From assembly GCA_964441505.1 (NCBI GenBank), contig CAYTUV010000014.1, positions 1 through 64,000 of the forward strand: DNA of 64,000 bases, written 5' to 3'. A program made the position numbers and the translations under genes. Each line of letters begins with the position of its first letter. Positions within the stretch are counted from its first letter, which is position 1. The notes under the pieces are model-generated. The model saw only the letters and a list, made by a program, of their open reading frames with translations, ran no database searches and was not told the DNA's origin. Origin of the DNA: Fen-1258 sp964441505 (GTDB taxonomy: Bacteria > Bacteroidota > Ignavibacteria > Ignavibacteriales > Melioribacteraceae). Positions 48,110-55,916 of the stretch are shown here, piece by piece.

Positions 48110-49591
48110 TTATCTCAGTTTATCTGAAAAATAATTCAATAAACCGCCGATAGGAATTCTGATCTGTTCCATCGTATCACGTTCACGGATTGTAACTGTC
48201 TGATCCTCCAGCGTTTGTGTATCGACAGTTATGCAAAACGGAGTACCAACCTCATCCATTCTTCTGTAACGGCGGCCAACGGCGCCCTTGTCATCATAAA
48301 ATATTCTAATGAACGGACGAAGATCCGCTTCGATTTTTTTTGCGATCTCCGGCATTCCATCTTTATTAACAAGCGGAAGAATAGCGGCTTTAATAGGAGC
48401 CAGTTTCGGATGAAAACGAAGAACACTTCGTGTTTCTCCTTTAACTTCTTCCTCATAATATGCATCAACCAGGAATGCCATAAATGAACGGCTTGCACCG
48501 GCAGATGTTTCGATGATGAACGGAATGAATTTTTCTTTAGTCTCTTCATCAAAATATTGCTGTGATTTACCTGAGAATTGCTGATGTCTGTCGAGATCAA
48601 AATCTGTTCTGTTGTGAATGCCTTCTATTTCGCCCCAACCGAACGGAAATTCATACTCAATATCGGTAGCGTTTTTTGCGTAGTGGGCAAGTTTATCTTT
48701 CGGGTGATCATGAAAACGTAATTTGGTAGGAGTCATGCCCAAAGATTTGAACCATGCAATTCTTCTCTCTTTCCATTCATCATAATGAAGTGTGTCAGTG
48801 CCCGGTTTGCAGAAGTACTGCATTTCCATCTGTTCAAACTCGCGTGTACGGAAAAGGAAATTTTTTGTATTGATTTCATTCCGAAATGCTTTGCCTATCT
48901 GTGCAATTCCGAAAGGAAGTTTTTGACGGCTGGAATTAACAACATTCAGAAAGTTTACAAAAATTCCTTGTGCGGTTTCAGGACGCAAATAAATCACATT
49001 CGCCGAGTCATCAACGGGTCCTAAAAATGTTTTGAACATAAGATTAAATTTTCGCGGTTGAGTGAAAGTACCTTCGTTGCCGCAATTAGGGCAATTCGTA
49101 TATCCAAGAAGCATTTCACTTATTAAAGGCTTTTCAAGAATACATGTAAATTTCTCACTCAAGGAAATTTCTTGAGAGAGAATCCCATCTATTTCATCGA
49201 GTTGTTCATTCAATTCTAAAAGATTTTTCAACCGATCTATAAAAACTTGTTTTTTCTTGTCTGATATTATTTCGCTAAGTGTATCAAGACGAAATCTTGC
49301 TTTGCATTGCTTGCAATCTATCATCGGGTCGGTAAAATTCTCAACGTGCCCGCTTGCCTCCCATACACGCGGATGCATAAGAATGGATGCATCTAAACCT
49401 TCAATATCTTCGCGGTAGGTCATTGCTTTCCACCATTCTTCTTTTACATTTTTCAAAAGCTCAACACCAAGCGGACCGTAATCCCAGCAGCCATTTAACC
49501 CGCCGTAAATTTCGGATGATTGAAATACAAATCCTCTTCGTTTAGCAAGAGAGACGATCTTTTCTACAGTTTCATTCTGATTCTTTGCGAT
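48110..49591 (-). CDS. glyQS: Glycyl-tRNA synthetase (alpha2 type), apparent ATC start
   Basis: A class II synthetase of about 493 residues. It shows motif 2 (GKAFRNEI and FRTREFEQMEMQYF), the substrate site YLRPETAQGIFVNF, and motif 3 (SAGASRSFMAFLVDAYYEE), plus the C-terminal anticodon-binding domain. It charges tRNA-Gly. A standard caller would start at the TTG of MKNVKEEWW (49456), but 45 in-frame codons upstream encode the conserved N-terminus RRGFVFQSSEIYGGLNGCWDYGPLG. The only codon for initiation before an in-frame TAG is ATC at 49589-49591, preceded by AGAGGTG. Either a rare ATC start (as ATT for infC) or a base error for ATG explains this. Confidence 0.93.
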   Translation of the reverse strand: MAKNQNETVEKIVSLAKRRGFVFQSSEIYGGLNGCWDYGPLGVELLKNVKEEWWKAMTYREDIEGLDASILMHPRVWEASGHVENFTDPMIDCKQCKARFRLDTLSEIISDKKKQVFIDRLKNLLELNEQLDEIDGILSQEISLSEKFTCILEKPLISEMLLGYTNCPNCGNEGTFTQPRKFNLMFKTFLGPVDDSANVIYLRPETAQGIFVNFLNVVNSSRQKLPFGIAQIGKAFRNEINTKNFLFRTREFEQMEMQYFCKPGTDTLHYDEWKERRIAWFKSLGMTPTKLRFHDHPKDKLAHYAKNATDIEYEFPFGWGEIEGIHNRTDFDLDRHQQFSGKSQQYFDEETKEKFIPFIIETSAGASRSFMAFLVDAYYEEEVKGETRSVLRFHPKLAPIKAAILPLVNKDGMPEIAKKIEADLRPFIRIFYDDKGAVGRRYRRMDEVGTPFCITVDTQTLEDQTVTIRERDTMEQIRIPIGGLLNYFSDKLR

Positions 49592-49774
49592 GGTACACCT
49601 CTACATTTTTTTGCGCAAATATAACAAAAGGAGTAGGAAGATAGAAGCTGGAAAACAGAATTCAGAGATCAAAGATGCCGCGCCCATAACGGATGTCAAA
49701 GAAATTATTTTAAATCGTTTTGTGTTATAAATTTTAATTTCTATTTTCACCATCAATCAATCGGAAAATTCAAA

Positions 49775-50788
49775 ATGCAAAACGTTGTATTGTTTCCTTT
49801 CGCAGAGTACTGGTGGTTTTATCTTGGTTTTACTCTATTTGTGTTTGTTTTACTTGCAATAGATCTTGGCATTTTTCACCGTGACGCGCATGAAGTCAGC
49901 TTCAAAGAATCGCTCACCTGGAGTATAATCTGGATCTCATTGGCACTGATTTTCAATTTTCTTTTTTACCAATATGCTTTGTGGAAATTTCCTCAGGTTG
50001 AAAGGTTAATTTCAATTACCGGATTTAATCCAGAAACAGCGGCTACACAATCTGCTTTGGAATTTTTAACCGGTTATGTTGTTGAAAAAACTCTCGCCGT
50101 GGACAATATTTTTATATTTGTTGTTGTATTCGGGTTCTTTGCTATACCGTTGAAATATCAGCATCGCGTCCTGTTCTTCGGAATCATTGGGGCACTTGTC
50201 TTCAGAGTAATTTTTATTGCACTCGGATCAATTCTTCTTCAGTATCAATTCATAGTTATATTCTTCGGAATATTTTTAATACTCACCGGATTTAAGATAA
50301 TATTCGCACCGGAGAAACCCGTTGAGCCGGAAAAGAATCCGGTGATAAAACTATTTAAGAAATTTTTTGCCGTCACGCCTCATCTGGAAGGACAAAAATT
50401 CTTTATCAGAAAAGAAAAAATATTGTACGCAACACCTCTTATGATCGCACTTCTATTTATCGAAGTCTCTGATATAATATTTGCCGTTGATTCAGTCCCT
50501 GCAATATTTGCTATCACTAAAGAACCGCTCATTGTCTTTACATCAAACGTATTTGCTATTCTGGGTTTGCGCGCAATGTATTTTATGCTCGCCGGTGTTG
50601 TTAACAAGTTCAAGTACCTCAAATACGGTTTAGGAATTGTGCTGGTTTTTGTTGGATTGAAGATGGCCTGGTTAAATGAATTGTTCGGCGGAAAATTTCC
50701 GATCGTATGGTCGCTGCTTATCATTATTTCAATTATCGGCGTATCAATTTTTTATTCAATGTGGAAAACGAGGTCTGAAGAACCATAG
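49775..50788 (+). CDS. TerC/Alx-family integral membrane protein
   Basis: A 337-residue protein with about nine transmembrane helices, beginning WWFYLGFTLFVFVLLAIDLGIFHR. Family hallmarks are the acidic membrane residues in LEFLTGYVVEKTLAVDNIFIFVVVFGFF and MIALLFIEVSDIIFAVDSVPAIFAIT, which in TerC/Alx proteins are linked to manganese or other metal-ion export and to tellurite or pH stress. It is probably a metal-ion transporter in the inner membrane. The upstream region was checked for a yybP-ykoY-type riboswitch; none was recognised. It lies 73 nt before phoU on the same strand. Confidence 0.9.
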   Translation: MQNVVLFPFAEYWWFYLGFTLFVFVLLAIDLGIFHRDAHEVSFKESLTWSIIWISLALIFNFLFYQYALWKFPQVERLISITGFNPETAATQSALEFLTGYVVEKTLAVDNIFIFVVVFGFFAIPLKYQHRVLFFGIIGALVFRVIFIALGSILLQYQFIVIFFGIFLILTGFKIIFAPEKPVEPEKNPVIKLFKKFFAVTPHLEGQKFFIRKEKILYATPLMIALLFIEVSDIIFAVDSVPAIFAITKEPLIVFTSNVFAILGLRAMYFMLAGVVNKFKYLKYGLGIVLVFVGLKMAWLNELFGGKFPIVWSLLIIISIIGVSIFYSMWKTRSEEP

Positions 50789-50861
50789 TAAGTATTTGGA
50801 ATTATTGAAAACTATCACTTAATTTAATGCAGCTTTTATCTCTACTATAAAGGAAGGAATC

Positions 50862-51542
50862 ATGCAAGAGCATTTTACTAAAGAAGTTGAGAGTTTAAAA
50901 ACTAATCTTATTAAGATGGCTTCACTTGTTGATGAACAAGTTGAGAGAGCTTATAATGCATTAGAAACCGGCAATATTGAACTATGCAAGGGAATTAGAG
51001 CCAAAGATTTAGAGATAGACGCTTATGATAACTTGATACTCACACAATGCGAAAATATTCTAGCCCTGTTCCAGCCGGTTGCTACAGACCTGAGATTTAT
51101 AATGTCTGCACTTTTAATCAACAACCAATTAGAACGATGCGGCGATATTGCAGTTAACATCGCGCAACGTGTTAAAAAAACGGGCGAGCATCATGATCTA
51201 ATTATTGAATCACAAATTCTTGAGATGGGAAAATATTCCCGCGAAATGGTTAAAGGAGCTATTGATTCATTCGTAAACGCAAGCATTGACCAGGCGGAAA
51301 AAGTTTTACAAACCGAAGAGATGGTTGATAAGCTGAATAAAAGCATTTTCAAATTTCTTATTGCCAAAATGGAAGCGGAGCCAAAACTTGTTGAGCCGGG
51401 CGCACATTTAATTGTATTAACAAGACATATAGAACGGCTCGCCGATCACGCTACAAATATTGCAGAAGATTTAATTTTTTACGTAAACGCAGAAATAATA
51501 GCACACAAAAAAAAGCTTGAACGGTTCAATAAGGAAATCTGA
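50862..51542 (+). CDS. phoU: Phosphate signalling protein PhoU
   Basis: A 226-residue protein of two three-helix PhoU bundles: KEVESLKTNLIKMASLVDEQVERAYNAL at 6-33 and again EMGKYSREMVKGAIDSFVNASIDQAEKV, with metal-binding ERCGDIAVNIA and ERLADHATNIAED (E/DXXXD type) in each repeat. It normally links the Pst transporter with the PhoR kinase and switches off phosphate-starvation genes. Here it is encoded on the strand opposite the pst operon and converges with it, 8 nt from the end of pstB1. AAGGAAGGA supports the start. Confidence 0.95.
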   Translation: MQEHFTKEVESLKTNLIKMASLVDEQVERAYNALETGNIELCKGIRAKDLEIDAYDNLILTQCENILALFQPVATDLRFIMSALLINNQLERCGDIAVNIAQRVKKTGEHHDLIIESQILEMGKYSREMVKGAIDSFVNASIDQAEKVLQTEEMVDKLNKSIFKFLIAKMEAEPKLVEPGAHLIVLTRHIERLADHATNIAEDLIFYVNAEIIAHKKKLERFNKEI

Positions 51543-51550
51543 AATAGGCC

Positions 51551-52324
51551 TTATCCGTATTTTCCCGAAATGTAATCTTCGGTTAATTTTTGGGATGGTC
51601 GTGTAAAGATAATTTTCGTGTCATTAAATTCGATCATCTCACCGAGCAGCATATATCCCGTATAATCCGATACACGCGATGCCTGCTGCATGTTATGTGT
51701 TACGATAACTATCGTATATTTTTTTTTTAACTCTATCATTAATTCTTCAATCTTCATTGTTGCAATCGGGTCTAAAGAAGAACAGGGTTCATCCATCAAA
51801 ATTACTTCCGGTTTAACGGCTAATAAGCGGGCTATGCAAAGACGCTGCTGCTGATCTAACGGCAATTCCAAAGCAGAATGATCAAGTTTATCTTTTACCT
51901 GATCCCAAAGCCATGCGCCTTTCAAACTTTTTTCTGCAATTTCATCAGTTTCGTTTTTGTTTCGAATACCCGCTACTCTCAGTCCATAAACCACATTATC
52001 ATAAATTGTAAGGGGAAAAGGATTCGGTCGTTGAAAAACCATTCCTACTCTTGTCCGCAATTCGGTAACTTCTAAAGATGAATTATATATTTCAATTTTG
52101 TCAAGAAGAACCTTACCTGTTATTCTAACTCCATTAATCAAGTCGTTCATACGATTCAAACATCTAAGCAGTGTTGACTTACCACACCCGGATGGACCAA
52201 TTAAAGCTGTAATCATGTTCATTTGCACGGACATGTTTACAGCTTTCAGTGCCTGAAATTTTCCGTAGTATAGATCCAGGTTACTAATTTCTATTTTATT
52301 TGGAGCGATGATTTTGTTTTCCAT
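51551..52324 (-). CDS. pstB: Phosphate ABC transporter ATPase PstB1 (degenerate signature motif)
   Basis: A 257-residue PstB. Walker A GPSGCGKST (43-51), Q-loop VFQRPNPFP with Gln98, Walker B VILMDEP (Glu179), D-loop SSLDP and H-loop VTHN (His210) are all normal. The ABC signature is not: where PstB has LSGGQ it reads LPLDQ (154-158). The gene is immediately downstream of a second pstB (3-nt gap) that has a normal LSGGQ but lacks the Q-loop Gln and the H-loop His. The losses are complementary, so the two should act as a heterodimer with one competent ATP site. Its operon is pstS-pstC-pstA-pstB2-pstB1. Confidence 0.9.
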   Translation of the reverse strand: MENKIIAPNKIEISNLDLYYGKFQALKAVNMSVQMNMITALIGPSGCGKSTLLRCLNRMNDLINGVRITGKVLLDKIEIYNSSLEVTELRTRVGMVFQRPNPFPLTIYDNVVYGLRVAGIRNKNETDEIAEKSLKGAWLWDQVKDKLDHSALELPLDQQQRLCIARLLAVKPEVILMDEPCSSLDPIATMKIEELMIELKKKYTIVIVTHNMQQASRVSDYTGYMLLGEMIEFNDTKIIFTRPSQKLTEDYISGKYG

Positions 52325-52326
52325 TC

Positions 52327-53085
52327 TTATCCAAATCTTCCGGTGATATAATCATTGGTTTCAATTTTATTTGGCGCGGTAAAAATTTGTTTAGTAATTC
52401 CAATTTCAATCAGCTCTCCCATTAGAAAAAACGCGGTGTTATCGGAGACTCTTGCTGCTTGCTTTGTATTGTTTGTAACGAGAACAATTGTGTATTCTTT
52501 TTTCAACTCTGTTAAAGCATCTTCTATCTTAGCGGTTGATATTGGATCCAGTCCGGAACAAGGTTCATCAAGAAGAATTACATCTGGTTCCATCGATAGA
52601 ACTCTTGCAAGACATAAGCGCTGCTGCTGCCCGCCTGAAAGTCTCATGCCTGAGGTTTTCAAACGATCTTTCACTTCATCCCAAAGGTAAGCAGCGGTTA
52701 AACTTTTTTCTACCAATTCATTTAAACGCTTTCTATCATTATTTCCTGATAATCTTGGACCGTAAACAACATTCTCATAAATACTCATTGGCAAAGGTAC
52801 CGGCATGGCAAAGACCATCCCGACTTTTTTCCTCAACGCAACAACATCGTAATCAGTGCGGTATATGTCATCGCTGTCTAATAAAATCTTCCCCTCTATT
52901 TTTGTGCCGGTTTCCAATTCGTTCATACGGTTTAATGCTCTTAAAAATGTTGTTTTACCCGATCCGGAAGGCCCAATAATTCCTAAAATTTTGTTGGCAG
53001 GAATTTCGAAGTTAATTCCTTTTAAAACTTTCTCGTTATTGAAATAGAAATTGAGTTCTTGTATGTGAAATTTAATATTCATCAA
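52327..53085 (-). CDS. pstB: Phosphate ABC transporter ATPase PstB2 (no Q-loop Gln or H-loop His)
   Basis: A 252-residue PstB relative. Walker A GPSGSGKTT (38-46), signature LSGGQ (149-153), Walker B VILLDEP (Glu174) and D-loop SGLDP are intact. The Q-loop reads VFAMPVP, with Ala93 in place of Gln, and the H-loop reads VTNN, with Asn205 in place of His. Both residues are needed for ATP hydrolysis at its own Walker site. It could supply its LSGGQ to the site formed with PstB1. It lies 12 nt after pstA and 2 nt before pstB1. The paired degeneration is most unusual for a Pst system, which normally uses one PstB homodimer. Confidence 0.9.
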   Translation of the reverse strand: MMNIKFHIQELNFYFNNEKVLKGINFEIPANKILGIIGPSGSGKTTFLRALNRMNELETGTKIEGKILLDSDDIYRTDYDVVALRKKVGMVFAMPVPLPMSIYENVVYGPRLSGNNDRKRLNELVEKSLTAAYLWDEVKDRLKTSGMRLSGGQQQRLCLARVLSMEPDVILLDEPCSGLDPISTAKIEDALTELKKEYTIVLVTNNTKQAARVSDNTAFFLMGELIEIGITKQIFTAPNKIETNDYITGRFG

Positions 53086-53097
53086 TTTACCGGTAGT

Positions 53098-53934
53098 TTA
53101 ACTTCTCTTTGCAATGAATCTATTCATTAACCAGTATGCAGTAAGATTCACCATCAGTACGGCAATAATAAGTGTAGCGGCGGTTCCGTATGCATTCTCG
53201 GCGGATATTCCTTCCCGCGCTAAAATATAAAAGTGAACCGCCATCGTACGTGTTGAATCAAATAGTGATTCGGGAATTCTTAATGATGAACCGGCTGTGA
53301 ATATAACTGCGGCTGTCTCGCCTATCGAACGACCGATGCTTAGCATAATTCCTGTTACAATTCCCGGAAGTGCGTTTGGCAGAATTACCTTCTTAACTGT
53401 CTGCCAGCTTGTAGCGCCCAAAGAGAAACTCACCTCACGGTAGGATTTTGGCACTGCTTTAATTGCTTCTTCCGATGTTCTAATTATTGTGGGTAAAATC
53501 ATTACAGCCAAAGTCAATCCTCCGGAAAGTATTGACCAGCCCAACCCTAAAGTGATTACAAAAAAGATATATCCGAATAATCCAAATATGATAGACGGAA
53601 TCCCAGCCAAACAATCCGTACCAAATCTTATGATTTTAGTGGCTATATTTTCTTTTGTATACTCTGAAAGATAAACGGAAGTAAATATTCCCAATGGGGT
53701 AGCAATTACGATTGCAAGTACCGGCAATATTATTGTTCCAATGAGTGTTGGAAAAATTCCGCCCGCGCGTCCCATATCTTCCGGATTGCTTGTAAGGAAT
53801 TTTAGATTTATTACGGGAAGACCTTTTTCCAAAATGAAAACAATAATGAAGACTAGAATCATCAACGTCAAAACAGTTGCGCCTCCCAAAACAGCAACAG
53901 CCCCACGCTGAGTATATCTTGGATGAATCCTCAT
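53098..53934 (-). CDS. pstA: Phosphate ABC transporter permease PstA
   Basis: A 278-residue permease with six transmembrane helices; the ABC-permease EAA-type loop is AIKAVPKSYREVSFSLGATSWQTVKKVILPNALPGIVTG, and IGETAAVIFTAGSS is a Pst permease motif. With PstC it forms the channel for inorganic phosphate. Its ATG overlaps the pstC stop by 4 nt; pstB2 follows after 12 nt. Confidence 0.95.
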   Translation of the reverse strand: MRIHPRYTQRGAVAVLGGATVLTLMILVFIIVFILEKGLPVINLKFLTSNPEDMGRAGGIFPTLIGTIILPVLAIVIATPLGIFTSVYLSEYTKENIATKIIRFGTDCLAGIPSIIFGLFGYIFFVITLGLGWSILSGGLTLAVMILPTIIRTSEEAIKAVPKSYREVSFSLGATSWQTVKKVILPNALPGIVTGIMLSIGRSIGETAAVIFTAGSSLRIPESLFDSTRTMAVHFYILAREGISAENAYGTAATLIIAVLMVNLTAYWLMNRFIAKRS

Positions 53935-54791
53935 CTCTTCACCATTCTCTTTCTGATAGCAACGCTGGCAAATGAGTTGAGAATAATAATTACAATAAAT
54001 AAAATTACACCGGTTGCAAAGAGAGCTTGGCGGTGAAGACCTGTAGCGTAGCTCATCTCCAAAGCAATATTAGCTGTTAACGTTCTCACCGAATCTAATG
54101 GGGAATGAGGTATGTTCACAGAATTACCGGCAACCATAATAACAGCCATTGTTTCACCGATTGCGCGTCCCATGCCGAGAATTATACTTGCAATGATTCC
54201 TGATTTTGAAGCTTTAACAATAACCATATGAATTGTCTGCCATGTAGTTGCACCAAGAGCTAAAGAACCTTCTCGATATGATTGAGGTACGGCTAAGATT
54301 GAATCGATGGAAATACTAATGACTGTCGGTAAAATCATAATACCGAGAATTATTGATGCTGAGAGAAGAGATAGACCGGGACCTCCAAAATTATCTCTGA
54401 TTAACGGTGCAAGAACCATTACTCCGATGAATCCGTAGACAACCGAAGGGATAGCTGCTAAAAGTTCGATGGTAGGTTTGATAATATTCATTATTGATTT
54501 AGGTACGTACTCACCAAGAAACAAAGCACCGGCAACACCCAACGGCGCTCCAACAACCATAGCACCTAAGGTTACCCACAAGGAAGCAACTATCATCGGA
54601 TAAATACCAAACTTTCCTAAATGGGGCTGCCACTCTGAGGAGAAGAGAAATTCTTTTAAGCCGTATTTAAAAATAAACGGGAGTCCTTCAGAAATGATAA
54701 ATAGAGCGATCAGCAGCAACGCAGAAATTGCCGAGAACGCCGTCAACATTAGAATCCGTTTAACTCCCTTTTCACCAATTAACTTCATCAA
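53931..54791 (-). CDS. pstC: Phosphate ABC transporter permease PstC
   Basis: A 286-residue permease with six predicted helices; GVKRILMLTAFSAISALLLIALFIISEGLPFIF is the family start, LAVPQSYREGSLALGATTWQTIHMVIVKASKSGIIASIILGMGRAIGETMAV the coupling loop and the following helix. It pairs with PstA in the inner membrane. It follows pstS by 9 nt and overlaps pstA by 4 nt. Confidence 0.95.
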   Translation of the reverse strand: MMKLIGEKGVKRILMLTAFSAISALLLIALFIISEGLPFIFKYGLKEFLFSSEWQPHLGKFGIYPMIVASLWVTLGAMVVGAPLGVAGALFLGEYVPKSIMNIIKPTIELLAAIPSVVYGFIGVMVLAPLIRDNFGGPGLSLLSASIILGIMILPTVISISIDSILAVPQSYREGSLALGATTWQTIHMVIVKASKSGIIASIILGMGRAIGETMAVIMVAGNSVNIPHSPLDSVRTLTANIALEMSYATGLHRQALFATGVILFIVIIILNSFASVAIRKRMVKR

Positions 54792-54800
54792 TCATCCAAT

Positions 54801-55595
54801 TTATTTTGCAGGTAATAGACCATCTGCTTTGATAGTCTTCTGACCTTCATCCGAAAGTATGTAATCTATGAAGTTCTTAATCTCTCCCTGCAGACTTCCC
54901 TTAACAAGAAGATAAATTGGTCGAACTAATTTATAATTTCCTGCGATGATCGATTCTGTTGTACATTCCTGATCATCTACTTTCAAAGCTTTGATTTTTT
55001 CATTGATCAATCCGTGAGAAAGATACCCAATTGAATTGGCATCATTAGCTACAGTCTCGCGTATTGTACCATTGGAGTCTTGTATGAGAGCGTCTTTTTT
55101 TAGATTGATATTTCCAACAATCTGCTCAAAGGATGATCTTGTTCCTGAACCGGCTTCTCTTGAAACAACAGTTATAGGAACATCGTTGCCGCCGACTTCT
55201 TTCCAGTTCGTAATCTTTCCATTGAATATATCCCTTACTTGATCGGTAGAAAGATTTACTACTTTGTTTTGAGGATTAACAACAACTGCAATACCATCCT
55301 TAGCAACAATGGTAGCTGTTAAAGATTTTGCTTCTACCGGTAACATTACGAGATCTGCCATACCAATTTGAGCCGCACCGGAATTTGCAGATTGAATTCC
55401 AACTGCAGATCCGCCGCCCTGGACTGTGATAGAAATATCTGGATGTGAAGTCATGTACTGGTCGGCAAGTTTCTCTGCAAAAGGCTGAAAAGCTGTTGAT
55501 CCGGCTAAGGTAAGAGATGTTTTTCCCTTACCGCAACCACAGATTATTAAACCTATTATAATGACAAAAGAGAGTGATAAAATTTTCTTTAGCAT
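54801..55595 (-). CDS. pstS: Phosphate-binding lipoprotein PstS
   Basis: A 264-residue periplasmic binding protein with lipobox GLIICGC, LTLAGSTAFQPFAEKLADQYMTSHPDISITVQGGGSAVGIQSANSGAAQIGMAD (the phosphate-binding N-lobe with Ser/Thr-Gly turns), and NWKEVGGNDVPITVVSREAGSGTRSSFEQIV, the PstS motif SREAGSGTR. It captures phosphate and hands it to PstCA. It is the first gene of the pst operon. AAAGGAG is just upstream of the ATG. No clear Pho box was recognised in the gap before it. Confidence 0.95.
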   Translation of the reverse strand: MLKKILSLSFVIIIGLIICGCGKGKTSLTLAGSTAFQPFAEKLADQYMTSHPDISITVQGGGSAVGIQSANSGAAQIGMADLVMLPVEAKSLTATIVAKDGIAVVVNPQNKVVNLSTDQVRDIFNGKITNWKEVGGNDVPITVVSREAGSGTRSSFEQIVGNINLKKDALIQDSNGTIRETVANDANSIGYLSHGLINEKIKALKVDDQECTTESIIAGNYKLVRPIYLLVKGSLQGEIKNFIDYILSDEGQKTIKADGLLPAK

Positions 55596-55654
55596 AATAT
55601 TCTCCTTTAAGTAAATTTTATTTATTTGAAAAATTTCAAAGGGGATTTACATTG

Positions 55655-55820
55655 TGCGATCTTTTTTCTGAAAACTTATAAATGGCACACAGATGAACAC
55701 TGATCAAACAGATTTACGCAGATCAAAATCCGTGAAGATCCGTCAAATCCGCGTCATCTGTGTGCTATTAAAAATTTTGCCATTCTATATATCTTGTTTT
55801 TCAGAAAAATGATCTTCGCA
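55655..55820. repeat. Nested inverted-repeat element upstream of pstS
   Basis: Within the 321-bp gap 55596-55916, inner arms ATGGCACACAGATGA (from 55682) and TCATCTGTGTGCTAT (to 55768) are nearly perfect inverted repeats. Outer arms TGCGATCTTTTTTCTGAAAAC (55655 on) and its partner ending TTTTTCAGAAAAATGATC...CGCA near 55820 extend the pairing with small offsets. The centre has CAGATTTACGCAGATC and AATCCGCG, as in dispersed CACAGAT-type repeats. Probably a MITE; it also stands where a pst promoter should be. Confidence 0.5.
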
Positions 55821-55916
55821 TTATCTAAATTGTAAGAATCTTGGATGGAATTTTAAAGAATTTGCTACGTAAAAACTAATTGAATTACAGGCCGAGTAAC
55901 GGGATGATTGAAATGT

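Noticed and set aside
49592..49774. yybP-ykoY-type manganese riboswitch upstream of the TerC gene
   Set aside because: TerC/Alx genes often have one, but I could not find the conserved loop sequences in this 183-bp gap; a covariance-model search would decide.
52536..52979. Plus-strand open frame of 147 codons
   Set aside because: Antisense to PstB2; the protein is low complexity with no start signal.
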